The notes beneath the pieces are model-generated. The model did no database searches and had not been told where the DNA came from. It saw only the letters and a list, made by a program, of their open reading frames with translations. Made by a program: the position numbers and the translations under genes. Source: Cloacibacterium caeni_C (GTDB lineage: Bacteria > Bacteroidota > Bacteroidia > Flavobacteriales > Weeksellaceae). From it: DNA of 47,940 bases. This document shows positions 1-8,419 of the stretch, piece after piece (position 1 is the stretch's first letter; each line of letters opens with the position of its first letter). The DNA is taken from contig DITA01000126.1 in the NCBI GenBank assembly GCA_002422665.1, positions 1-47,940 on the forward strand, given 5' to 3'.

Positions 1-1049
1 CTTATTGCAAAATGGGATCCATATAACGCGGTTATCATCGCAGAAACTGCTGGTAAAGTAGAATACGAAGATATTATTCAAGGGGTTTCTTTCCAATTAG
101 AAATCGACGAACAAACAGGTTTCGAAGAAAAAGTAATCTCAGAATCTAGAAATAAGAAAGCCATTCCTACCTTGAAAGTGGTAGATTCTAAAGGAGTTGA
201 GCAAAAAGCATACAACTTACCAGTAGGAGCTCACTTAATGGTAAATGATGGTGAAAAAATTAAGGCGGGTAAAGTCTTAATCAAAATTCCTAGAAAATCT
301 GCAAAAGCAGGGGATATCACAGGAGGTTTACCAAGAGTAACCGAATTNNNNNNNNNNNNNNNNNNNNNNNNNNNNNNNNNNNNNNNNNNNNNNNNNNNNN
401 NNNNNNNNNNNNNNNNNNNNNNNNNNNNNNNNNNNNNNNNNNNNNNNNNNNNNNNNNNNNNGCTGTTCAAGAGTACTTAGTAAACGAAATTCAAGAAGTT
501 TACCGTTTACAAGGGGTAAAAATTGACGATAAGCATTTCGAAATCATCGTAAGACAGATGATGACTAAAGTAGAAATCGTAGACGGAGGTGATACCCAAT
601 TCCTTGAAAACAGTCTAGAACATAAATATGATTTCCTTGAAGAAAACAACAGAGTTTTCGGATTGAAAGTTGTAACTGAACCAGGAGATTCTAAAATTTT
701 CAAAGCTGGTCAAATGATTACCGCTAGAGAATTGAGAGACGAAAATTCTAAACTGAAGAGAGAAGACCTTCAATTAGTAGAAGTTCGTGAAGCACTTACT
801 GCAACTGCAACGCCTGTATTACAAGGTATTACCAGAGCAGCTTTACAGACTAAGTCTTTCATGTCTGCAGCATCATTCCAGGAGACTACTAAAGTTCTAA
901 ACGAAGCAGCAGTGTCTGGTAAAGTAGACGAACTAAACGGTCTTAAAGAAAATGTAATCGTAGGACATAGAATTCCTGCAGGTACAGGTCTTAAAGATTA
1001 TCAAAGTGTAATCGTGGGTTCTAAAAAAGAATTCGAGGATTTAAATTAA
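1..1049 (+). CDS. rpoC: DNA-directed RNA polymerase subunit beta' (3' part, interrupted by an assembly gap)
   Basis: This is the C-terminal part of the beta' subunit, which forms the catalytic core of RNA polymerase with beta. The 5' end lies outside the window. Before the gap the frame reads LIAKWDPYNAVI and ends in DITGGLPRVTE. After it the frame reads AVQEYLVNEIQEVYRLQGVK, then MMTKVEIVDGG and the conserved tail FMSAASFQETTKVLNEAA and GLKENVIVGHRIPAGTG. These are standard C-terminal rpoC landmarks. The reading frame differs by one position across the run of Ns, so the gap length is not the true one. A strong terminator follows the stop. Identification is certain; only the gap sequence is unknown. 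Confidence 0.97.
348..461. other. Assembly gap of 114 Ns inside rpoC
   Basis: The sequence is 114 consecutive Ns. The rpoC frame is 1 before the gap and 3 after it, so the true missing length must leave remainder 1 when divided by 3; 114 leaves 0. From recalled RpoC homologues about 80 residues separate PRVTE-L from AVQEY, which suggests roughly 245-250 missing bases. Confidence 0.95.
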
Positions 1050-1060
1050 TATGAATGTAA

Positions 1061-1104
1061 GGTTTAAAGACAGTTTTACTGTTCTTTAAACCTTCTTTTT
1101 TTTT
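1061..1104 (+). terminator. Intrinsic terminator of rpoC
   Basis: GGTTTAAAGACAG and CTGTTCTTTAAACC form a 13-bp stem with one bulge, followed by TTC and nine Ts. It lies 11 bp after the rpoC stop codon and separates rpoC from the DUF3467 gene. Confidence 0.85.
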
Positions 1105-1139
1105 GAATATAAAATATTAACTTATTAAAACTTATAAAA

Positions 1140-1442
1140 ATGGATAACAACCAAAACCAAGATCAAAACATTAATATTCAATTAAACGAAATGGTAGCAG
1201 CTGGTGCTTATTGCAACCTTGCATTAGTAAACCACTCTCCATCTGAGTTTGTATTAGATTTCATTCAATTAATGCCAGGAGTTCAGCAAGCTCAAGTAAG
1301 AAGCAGAGTAATCCTTGCTCCGCTTCATGCAAAAAGAGTTTTAGCTGCTCTTCAACAAAATATCCAAAACTATGAAGCTCAATTCGGAGAAATAAAAGAA
1401 GTTGAACCTTTTGTAGTAGGTGCTGGTAATGCTCAAGCATAA
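1140..1442 (+). CDS. DUF3467 domain-containing protein
   Basis: A 100-residue soluble protein with a Gln/Asn-rich start (MDNNQNQDQNINI) and the DUF3467 core containing GAYCNLALVNHSPSEFVLDF, then MPGVQQAQVRSRVILAP and HAKRVLAALQQNI. The family has no proven biochemical role. In Bacteroidota it is very often found directly after rpoC, as here. The rpoC terminator lies between the two genes, so it is read partly by read-through or from its own promoter; I see no clear TAnnTTTG box in the 35 bp before the start. Its own terminator follows the stop. Confidence 0.93.
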   Translation: MDNNQNQDQNINIQLNEMVAAGAYCNLALVNHSPSEFVLDFIQLMPGVQQAQVRSRVILAPLHAKRVLAALQQNIQNYEAQFGEIKEVEPFVVGAGNAQA

Positions 1443-1464
1443 TCAAAACTTAATAAAATATTCT

Positions 1465-1500
1465 AAATCCTAGTCTTTTAAAGGGCTAGGATTTTTTTTT
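1465..1500 (+). terminator. Intrinsic terminator after the DUF3467 gene
   Basis: AAATCCTAG and CTAGGATTT form a perfect 9-bp stem with a 12-nt loop, followed by a run of Ts. Confidence 0.85.
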
Positions 1501-1536
1501 GCAAAAAAAGTCTTTATCTTCGTAAAAAATATTCAA

Positions 1537-4356
1537 ATGAAAAAAAATTACCTATTTACTTTTTTGCTTTTACTATTTGTAAGTAATGTTTATTCGCAAA
1601 CTCTTAATGAAAGAAGAGCTACTCTCGAAAGTCACATTAAGAATATAGAAAATAATGCCAGCAAATTAAAATCTGATGGACAAGTTCCACCAAAAGAATA
1701 TAACATCAGAGATTTAAAAAATACGATTGATCCAGTAACTGGCGAGAATAAGTTTCAGAGTTTAGTGAAACTAAATAATGAAATTAAATCTGGAAAATAC
1801 GCTCCAAAACAAAACATATCTTTTCTAGGAAATATTATTTCTAGTTCCAATCAAAGAATTAACTCAATTAATAACACACAATGGTTTGAGAGAGGACCAT
1901 ATAGTGTAGGAGGAAGAACTAGGGCAATTTTATTTGATCCAAATGATGCTACTGGAAAAAGAGTTTTTGCCGGTGGAGTTTCTGGAGGACTTTGGGTAAA
2001 TAATGATATTACCAATGCTTCATCTGAATGGTCTCCAATTAATGATTTTTGGGCAAATCTTTCTGTAGTATGTATTGCTGCAGATCCTAATAATCCACAA
2101 ATTATGTATGTGGGAACTGGTGAATCTTCTACACAAGATAATGTAGGAGCTGGTATTTGGAAAACTACAAATGGAGGTGCAACTTGGACACAAATTTTTG
2201 CACCAGCAAATACTTATAACTCACAAGGAATTAGAAATGGTTATTTCTACGTGAATGATATTAAAGTAAGAAACAATGGAGGTGTATCCGAAGTTTATGC
2301 GGGAGTAAGTGGCGGTTATAACGAAGGCTTTCATGGACTATATCAATCAGGGCTTTATAAATCTACAGATGCAGGAGCCTCTTTTACGAAAGTAGGAGGA
2401 AATTTAATTGCGCACGCCGGAGCTGATATTGGATATAATATTCAACAGATAGAAATTGGGGCAGATAATTCTGTTTGGGTTTCTACAAGAGGTTCTTTAT
2501 TTGGAAATTCTTTACCAACTGGTGGTAGAATTTATAGATCTACGGATGGTGTAAATTTTACCAATGTTTATAATGCAAACTTGCAAGGTTCTAGAGTACA
2601 AATTGCGCTTTCTAAGACAAACGGTGCTGTAGCTTATGGTTTGCTTCAGGGAAGTGGTTCTACAGAACCTGTGAGAATTATTAAAACTACTAATACAGGT
2701 TCTACTTGGTCTGCTAGTAATGTTAGTGGCTCTGGTGTTACTTTACCACAAGATGCGGATGTTGCAATTCCCGAACAAGGGTATGCTGGTATTCCAGCTA
2801 ATGATTTTACCAGAGGCCAAAGTTTCTATGATTTGGTAATTGTAACAGATCCTACCAATGATGCTACGGTTTATGTAGGAGGTATTGATTTATTTAAAAG
2901 TACCAATTCTGGTTCTACGTGGACTCAAATTTCTAAATGGTCTAATAATAGTCAGTTGGCTACGCTTTCGGTTTCCGAAGTTCACGCAGACCAGCATGCT
3001 ATAGTTTTCAATCCTAAAAATAGTAGCCAGATTGCATTTGGAAATGATGGTGGAATATATTTCTGTGCTAATAAAGCTAATATTGTTACTAATACAGGAA
3101 TTTCAGTAAGAAATAATAGATATAATGTTACCCAATTCTATGATGCAAAAATGAATCCTAGTAAGACCAATTCTACTGAAGAAATTTTAGCAGGTGCGCA
3201 AGATAACGGAACAAGAAGATTTACAGGAGCTCCATTAGCGAATAATCTTTATTCAGATGATTATTATGATGGTGGAGATGGCGCATTTGTAGAGTTTGAT
3301 GATAATAATCTTTATAAAATTAATAGCTACATTTATAATAATCATTATCTATATCACGCTGCAAGTAAAAGTAAAGTATACTTAATTGACGCGCCAGATA
3401 ACGATTTAGGACATTTCATCAATGAAGCTGCTTTAGATAGAAATTTAGATATATTCTATTCTTATGCTAATCAAGATGAAACAACAAAAGAAGTTACTTT
3501 AAATAGAGTAACTGGTTTATCAAGTAATAATCCATTTTATCTAGATAAATCTAAAATTTATATGGGTATTTTTTCTGATGAGGATGTATCCTATTTATCA
3601 GTATCTCCTTATCAAGCAACTTCAACTACACTTATGGTAGGATTTGATAATGGTAGATTATTTAAGGTTACGAATGCCAATCTTTCTTCACCTACTATAA
3701 CAGAATTAACCGTTCCGTTCGTAGGAGCCATTTCTGATATTCAGTATGGTACTAATGATAATGAAATCATCGTTACCATTTCTAATTATAATACTGATAG
3801 TGTTTTCTATACTACAGATGGAGGGACAACTTGGAATAGTAAAGAAGGAAACCTTCCTGATATGCCAATTAGAAGTGCTTTGATGAATCCGGAAAATAAA
3901 AATGAAGTGATTCTAGGTACAGAATTAGGAGTTTGGGGAACTACCAATTTCCTAAGTGCTACACCAACTTGGTCTCAATATACAAATGGTTTAGGAAACG
4001 TAAGAATCACCAATTTAGATTATAGACCAAGTACGAGAACTGTCTTAGCTTCTACTTATGGTAGAGGTATATTCACAACTATGAATGATACCAATCTAGC
4101 GACTACAGAAACTTCAGTAGAAGAAATCTATAGAGTATATCCTAATCCTACAAGAGGAGATTTCTACCTGAAAATGAATGCAAAACACAAGAACGTTATC
4201 GTAAATGTTTTTGATATTTCAGGGAAATTAGTTTTCACTAAAAATGGAGTGAATGCAGAAGAAAAAATCTCACCAAGTCTACCGAAAGGACACTACATTG
4301 TAAAAGTTGAAAAAGAAGGTGAACACATTTTCTCTTCTAAACTTATTGTAAGATAA
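1537..4356 (+). CDS. T9SS-exported BNR/Asp-box (sortilin/VPS10-like) protein
   Basis: A 939-residue exported protein. Residues 1-21 are a signal peptide (MKKNYLFTFLLLLFVSNVYS, then Q). The body holds at least six Asp-box/BNR repeats, for example KTTNGGATWTQI, KSTDAGASFTKV, RSTDGVNFTNV, KSTNSGSTWTQI and YTTDGGTTWNSK, indicating one or two beta-propellers as in sialidases and sortilin-like proteins. The last ~75 residues (VYPNPTRGDFYLKM, VFDISGKLVF, LPKGHYIVKVE, ending KLIVR) are a type A type IX secretion sorting domain. The protein therefore crosses the outer membrane by T9SS and is probably anchored on the surface or released. The substrate is unknown; the propeller may bind glycans or protein, or be a peptidase-like accessory. 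A TATCTTCG sequence at 1515-1522 is a weak -7 candidate. Confidence 0.93.
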   Translation: MKKNYLFTFLLLLFVSNVYSQTLNERRATLESHIKNIENNASKLKSDGQVPPKEYNIRDLKNTIDPVTGENKFQSLVKLNNEIKSGKYAPKQNISFLGNIISSSNQRINSINNTQWFERGPYSVGGRTRAILFDPNDATGKRVFAGGVSGGLWVNNDITNASSEWSPINDFWANLSVVCIAADPNNPQIMYVGTGESSTQDNVGAGIWKTTNGGATWTQIFAPANTYNSQGIRNGYFYVNDIKVRNNGGVSEVYAGVSGGYNEGFHGLYQSGLYKSTDAGASFTKVGGNLIAHAGADIGYNIQQIEIGADNSVWVSTRGSLFGNSLPTGGRIYRSTDGVNFTNVYNANLQGSRVQIALSKTNGAVAYGLLQGSGSTEPVRIIKTTNTGSTWSASNVSGSGVTLPQDADVAIPEQGYAGIPANDFTRGQSFYDLVIVTDPTNDATVYVGGIDLFKSTNSGSTWTQISKWSNNSQLATLSVSEVHADQHAIVFNPKNSSQIAFGNDGGIYFCANKANIVTNTGISVRNNRYNVTQFYDAKMNPSKTNSTEEILAGAQDNGTRRFTGAPLANNLYSDDYYDGGDGAFVEFDDNNLYKINSYIYNNHYLYHAASKSKVYLIDAPDNDLGHFINEAALDRNLDIFYSYANQDETTKEVTLNRVTGLSSNNPFYLDKSKIYMGIFSDEDVSYLSVSPYQATSTTLMVGFDNGRLFKVTNANLSSPTITELTVPFVGAISDIQYGTNDNEIIVTISNYNTDSVFYTTDGGTTWNSKEGNLPDMPIRSALMNPENKNEVILGTELGVWGTTNFLSATPTWSQYTNGLGNVRITNLDYRPSTRTVLASTYGRGIFTTMNDTNLATTETSVEEIYRVYPNPTRGDFYLKMNAKHKNVIVNVFDISGKLVFTKNGVNAEEKISPSLPKGHYIVKVEKEGEHIFSSKLIVR

Positions 4357-4378
4357 ATTTTTAAAAAAAAATTAGAAC

Positions 4379-4792
4379 TTGAAAAAGCTATTTTTATTTC
4401 TTTTGATCAGTCTATTCTTTTCTTTTTCTTGTAAAAAGGATATCATCATTGTAGAAGCTTATTACACCAATTGGTTTGGTGGAGTAAAAGACGTGAGAGG
4501 AAAGGATTTTATAATGGTAATTGACAAAGAAACTTCTAAAAATCTACAGATAAAACATTTTTTGATTAATGATAAAAAATTCAATGTAGAAGTAGAAGAA
4601 AAGGGAAATATAATAGAAATAAAATCCAGAATTTCTGAAGGAATAGAAAAAGAAATTGAACTCAAGAATCCTATTGAGAAAAATAGTTTTGGGATAGAAT
4701 ATTATAATACAAAGACTAACAAAACAAAAGTTTTTAAGTTGAAAAAATTACAATATAAACCCCGTTCTAATCAACAAGATAAAGTTTCATAA
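4379..4792 (+). CDS. Small predicted lipoprotein
   Basis: 137 residues starting at TTG; no ATG precedes the signal peptide. The N-terminus KKLFLFLLISLFFSFSC ends in a lipobox Cys followed by KKD, so it is probably a lipoprotein; +2/+3 lysines would suit surface export in Bacteroidota, though that is inference. The mature part is Lys/Glu-rich (VEVEEKGNIIEIKSRISEGI) and likely beta-rich. It starts 22 bp after the T9SS protein gene and ends at a palindromic terminator, so the two form an operon. I recognise no family. Confidence 0.8.
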   Translation: MKKLFLFLLISLFFSFSCKKDIIIVEAYYTNWFGGVKDVRGKDFIMVIDKETSKNLQIKHFLINDKKFNVEVEEKGNIIEIKSRISEGIEKEIELKNPIEKNSFGIEYYNTKTNKTKVFKLKKLQYKPRSNQQDKVS

Positions 4793-4797
4793 ATCAT

Positions 4798-4825
4798 AAA
4801 GAGAGGTTTTAAAACCTCTCTTTAT
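4798..4825. terminator. Palindromic terminator after the lipoprotein gene
   Basis: AAAGAGAGGTTTT is followed directly by its exact complement AAAACCTCTCTTT, giving a 13-bp arm, then TTTATTTCTTTT. It is flanked by A and T tracts and could act in both directions. Confidence 0.8.
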
Positions 4826-4899
4826 TTCTTTTATCAAGATTCAAAGAAATAATCAATATTATATCCAATATTTTAATCAGTTTTAACCGATAGATTTTA

Positions 4900-7050
4900 A
4901 TGAAAAAGACTTTATTAGCAGTGATTGTATTGTTTGCACAATATAGTTATGGACAAACTTCTGCTACAGAAAAAAACATCGAACAAATTACTTTAAAAGC
5001 ACGTAAAAAAGTAAATCAAGAGCGAAATGAATTCGCTAAAAATGCTCAAGCCACAGAAATTCTCTCAGATGAAGACCTTAATAGAAATAATTCTGCGCTT
5101 ATAGAACAATCTCTTTCTACCATTTCGGGTGTTCAAGTAGATAAAAGAACAAATATTGGCGGACAGAGAATTGTCATCAGAGGATTTGGGAATGACCAAA
5201 AATTTAACAATTGGGGCGTAAAAGTTTATTGGAACAATATGCCATTAACCAATGCAGAAGGAATTACACTATTAGATGATGTAGATTTCTCTTATGTCAA
5301 TAATATTGAAGTGATTAAAGGTCCTGCTTCTACCTTTTACGGAGGCGGAATTGGCGGAACAGTGAAATTTTATACAAGACCAAGCTTCGAAAAAGGAACT
5401 TCTATTGCCCAAAATACCATGTTGGGTTCTCACAAATATTTTCAGTCGATAACACAGCTCAATTCTTCTGACACCAACTACTCTTTGAATGTGAACTATG
5501 GTCACATAGAAACTGACGGTTACAGACCAAGCGGAAATGGCTTGAAAAATTTTGTGAATATTAATGGTGAATATAAATTAAACCCGAAACAGCGCATAAC
5601 TTTATTCGCAAGTCAAGGTTTTTCTCACGAAAAAGTGTCTGGACAAATTTCCTATAACGATTACTATGCAGGAATTGATAACGGAAATCCTTCTTACATA
5701 ATCAAAGGTTCTGGCAGTAAAATTCACTCTACTAGAGTAGGATTAGGTCATATTTGGGAAATTTCTAAAAATTTTAAAAATTCCACCACTGTTTTCTATT
5801 CTTCCATCAATCAAGACAGAATTGCAGACAAAGCTTTCGAGGTTTCTAGCAGTCCTAATGTAGGTTTTAGAACAGTATTTCAACACAATCATCAGTGGGG
5901 AAGTTTTATCAATCAATTAGATTTTGGAGCAGAAGTTCAAAATTCGCGCTCACAGATTTCTAATTATCGATTTACAGGAACTAATCCCAATAATCCACTA
6001 GAAATGTCGCCTATTTCTAAAGGTTCTTATTTTAAATATAACAATAACCAAAGCAATTATTTCGCAATCGAAAGACTCACCTACAAACCTTGGGATTTTA
6101 CGTTTTTGGCTGGAGTAAGTTTGAACAGAATAAATTATGACAGAGAAGATCTTTTGGCTTTTGGCGGTTTAGTTCCTGGATATAATAAAGATTTATCTTT
6201 CAGTAAAAATTATAAAACTGTGGCAACTCCTCATTTTGCCGTTCAAAAAAGATGGAAAAATCAGATTTTTAATTTGAGTTACAGCGAAGGTTATAATGCT
6301 CCTACAGCTTCTACTTCTTTTGTTTCTGGCGGAATCATTAATACCGTAAATGATGATTTAGAAGCCGAAAAAGCAAAAATGTGGGATTTCAGTGTACATG
6401 GTTTATTGATGAAAACCAAATTTGATTATCAAATTTCATTGTTTAATATCAATGTTAATAATAAACTCACACAGTTAAACGGAACGGATTCTAGCAATAA
6501 TGTGTACAGTTATTGGGCTAATACAGGAAATCAAAAAAACAAAGGTCTAGAACTTAGTTTAGGATATAATTATACTAATGAATCTGCTTTTATTTCTAAA
6601 ATTACACCATTTGTCAATTATTCACATTATGATTTTAAATACACTGATTTTGTAAATAGCGGAACTGATTTTTCAGGCAAAAAAGTAGTTGGAGTTCCTG
6701 ATGATAAATATGCTATCGGAATTGATTTCAATACTAAATATGGAATTTATTTGAATAATACTTTCAATTATTTAGGCAAAGTTTATTCGGATTTTGCTAA
6801 TGTAAATTTGGTTAAAGATTATTCATTACTGAACATGAAATTAGGTTACAAAAAAACATTCGGGAAATATGATGTAGATGTTTTTGCCATCGGAAATAAT
6901 CTCACCAATCAAAAAAACTATACTTTTTTATTTGTAGGAAATAATACCAATGATAACAAAGCGACCAATTTGCTTAATTATGCAGATGTAAATCCTGGAC
7001 CTAGAAAAGCTTACTTCTTTTTCGGATTGAATTTAAAATATCATTTATAA
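4900..7050 (+). CDS. TonB-dependent outer-membrane receptor
   Basis: A 716-residue outer-membrane gated channel with a signal peptide (MKKTLLAVIVLFAQYSYG). The plug domain spans about residues 45-160: ATEILSDEDLNRNN, IEQSLSTISGVQVDKR, IVIRGFG, NNIEVIKGPASTFYGGGIGG. The rest is a 22-strand-type barrel ending in FFFGLNLKYHL. There is no N-terminal CarboxypepD_reg domain, so it is a siderophore/FecA-like receptor rather than a SusC. The substrate cannot be read from sequence; no SusD or siderophore genes are adjacent. The next gene encodes a periplasmic or surface phosphodiesterase, but a terminator and a new promoter separate them. Confidence 0.95.
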   Translation: MKKTLLAVIVLFAQYSYGQTSATEKNIEQITLKARKKVNQERNEFAKNAQATEILSDEDLNRNNSALIEQSLSTISGVQVDKRTNIGGQRIVIRGFGNDQKFNNWGVKVYWNNMPLTNAEGITLLDDVDFSYVNNIEVIKGPASTFYGGGIGGTVKFYTRPSFEKGTSIAQNTMLGSHKYFQSITQLNSSDTNYSLNVNYGHIETDGYRPSGNGLKNFVNINGEYKLNPKQRITLFASQGFSHEKVSGQISYNDYYAGIDNGNPSYIIKGSGSKIHSTRVGLGHIWEISKNFKNSTTVFYSSINQDRIADKAFEVSSSPNVGFRTVFQHNHQWGSFINQLDFGAEVQNSRSQISNYRFTGTNPNNPLEMSPISKGSYFKYNNNQSNYFAIERLTYKPWDFTFLAGVSLNRINYDREDLLAFGGLVPGYNKDLSFSKNYKTVATPHFAVQKRWKNQIFNLSYSEGYNAPTASTSFVSGGIINTVNDDLEAEKAKMWDFSVHGLLMKTKFDYQISLFNINVNNKLTQLNGTDSSNNVYSYWANTGNQKNKGLELSLGYNYTNESAFISKITPFVNYSHYDFKYTDFVNSGTDFSGKKVVGVPDDKYAIGIDFNTKYGIYLNNTFNYLGKVYSDFANVNLVKDYSLLNMKLGYKKTFGKYDVDVFAIGNNLTNQKNYTFLFVGNNTNDNKATNLLNYADVNPGPRKAYFFFGLNLKYHL

Positions 7051-7056
7051 ATTATG

Positions 7057-7081
7057 AAACCACTTCTAAAAGTGGTTTTTT
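7057..7081 (+). terminator. Intrinsic terminator after the TonB receptor
   Basis: AAACCACTT and AAGTGGTTT form a perfect 9-bp stem with a 4-nt loop, followed by Ts. Confidence 0.85.
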
Positions 7082-7116
7082 AATTTTTAGTTCAATGGAA
7101 TTTCGACAAATCTGAG

Positions 7117-7124
7117 TATTTTTG
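7117..7124 (+). promoter_or_regulatory. -7 box (TATTTTTG) of the NPP gene
   Basis: TATTTTTG matches the Bacteroidota -7 consensus TAnnTTTG and ends 16 bp before the start codon at 7141. No good -33 TTTG is present. Confidence 0.6.
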
Positions 7125-7140
7125 TAGCAAATCATCTGTA

Positions 7141-8418
7141 ATGAAAAAAATATTTTCGGGTTTCACTATTTTTCTGTTTTCTCTCTTTTTTGCTCAACAT
7201 AATCTCGCGGTTGATACAGCCCAAGTTATTACTCCTAATAGATTTAATTCAACAGAAGCACTAGAAAAGCCATACCTTATTTTTATTTCTGCAGACGGTT
7301 ACAGATATGATTATACCGAAAAATATAATGCTCAAAATCTTCAAAAATTTTCAAATGAAGGCGTAAAAGCAAAAGCCATGTTGCCAAGTTACCCAAGCAT
7401 TACTTTCCCGAATCATTGGTCTATTATTACAGGTTTATATCCTTCTCATCACGGTTTGGTAGATAATTTTTTCTATGATTACTCCAGAAAAGAAGCGTAT
7501 GCAATGAATAAAAAAGAAAATGCAGAAGACGGTTCTTGGTACGGCGGAATTCCGCTTTGGAGTTTAGCAGAGCAACAAGGAATGGTTACCGCTTCTCTAC
7601 AATGGGTTGGCTCTGCAAGTGACGCTGGAAAAACAAGACCAACATACTATTATCACTACCACGAAAAATTTTCACCAGAAGAAAAAATTAATAAAGTAGT
7701 GAACTGGTTAAAATTGCCAGAAAATGTTCGTCCGCACTTTATTTCACTTTATTTTCCAGAAGTAGATGGAGCAGGTCATCGATTTGGACCAGAATCTCCA
7801 GAAGCCGAAAAATCTGTACAATTGGTAGATAACGCCATCGGTAATTTGGTGGAAAAAGTGAATCAATTGGGTTTGAAAAACGTGAATTTTATCTTCGTTT
7901 CAGACCATGGAATGATTAAAGTTGACAAAGAAAATCCGCTTTCTATTCCAGAAATGCTTCTCAATAAAGAAAGATTTGATATTTATAATTCTCAAACCTT
8001 ACTCAGAGTGGTGGTTAAAAATCCTGATGAGGTAAAATCTACATATCGTGAATTGAAAAACTCAAAAACTGAAGATTACCAAGTTTTTTTGACCAAAAAA
8101 TTTCCTAGAAAACTGCATTATGGAACAAAAGATGACCAATATAACCGCATCGGTCAGATTTTATTAGTTCCGAATGCACCAAAAATATTTTTAGAAAAAG
8201 GAAAATCTACTTCTGCAGGAAAACATGGCTACAATCCTAGAAAAACACCAGAAATGAAAGCCGTTTTTTACGCTTGGGGAAATGTTTTCAGAAATCACAT
8301 AGAAATCAATGAATTCCAGAATGTGAGTATCTATCCTTTGGTTGCGGAAATTCTCGGTTTAAAAATTTCAGAACCTATTGATGGGAAATTTTCAGAGGTT
8401 AAAAAAGCTTTGAAATAA
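7141..8418 (+). CDS. Ectonucleotide pyrophosphatase/phosphodiesterase (NPP, alkaline phosphatase superfamily)
   Basis: A 425-residue exported enzyme with signal peptide MKKIFSGFTIFLFSLFFAQ. The NPP signature is complete: first metal Asp in IFISADGYRYD, nucleophile Thr in PSITFPNHWS followed by IITGLYPSHHG, Asp and His ligands in EVDGAGHRFGPES, the pair in VSDHGM, and the last His in KHGYNP. Such enzymes cleave phosphodiester or pyrophosphate bonds of nucleotides or lipids using two zinc ions. The substrate is unknown. The gene converges with the amylase gene with one base between their stop codons and no terminator in between. Confidence 0.93.
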   Translation: MKKIFSGFTIFLFSLFFAQHNLAVDTAQVITPNRFNSTEALEKPYLIFISADGYRYDYTEKYNAQNLQKFSNEGVKAKAMLPSYPSITFPNHWSIITGLYPSHHGLVDNFFYDYSRKEAYAMNKKENAEDGSWYGGIPLWSLAEQQGMVTASLQWVGSASDAGKTRPTYYYHYHEKFSPEEKINKVVNWLKLPENVRPHFISLYFPEVDGAGHRFGPESPEAEKSVQLVDNAIGNLVEKVNQLGLKNVNFIFVSDHGMIKVDKENPLSIPEMLLNKERFDIYNSQTLLRVVVKNPDEVKSTYRELKNSKTEDYQVFLTKKFPRKLHYGTKDDQYNRIGQILLVPNAPKIFLEKGKSTSAGKHGYNPRKTPEMKAVFYAWGNVFRNHIEINEFQNVSIYPLVAEILGLKISEPIDGKFSEVKKALK

Positions 8419-8419
8419 A

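Noticed and set aside
1515..1522. TATCTTCG as a firm promoter for the T9SS protein (and 31632-31639 for DUF5103)
   Set aside because: One mismatch to TAnnTTTG, and the nearby TTTG is only 13 bp upstream, shorter than the known 17-23 bp spacing. Kept only as a weak remark.
4824..4850. ATTTCTTT/AAAGAAAT inverted repeat upstream of the TonB receptor as an operator
   Set aside because: It is AT-rich, adjoins the terminator and has an 11-nt loop; no promoter box is near it to give it meaning.
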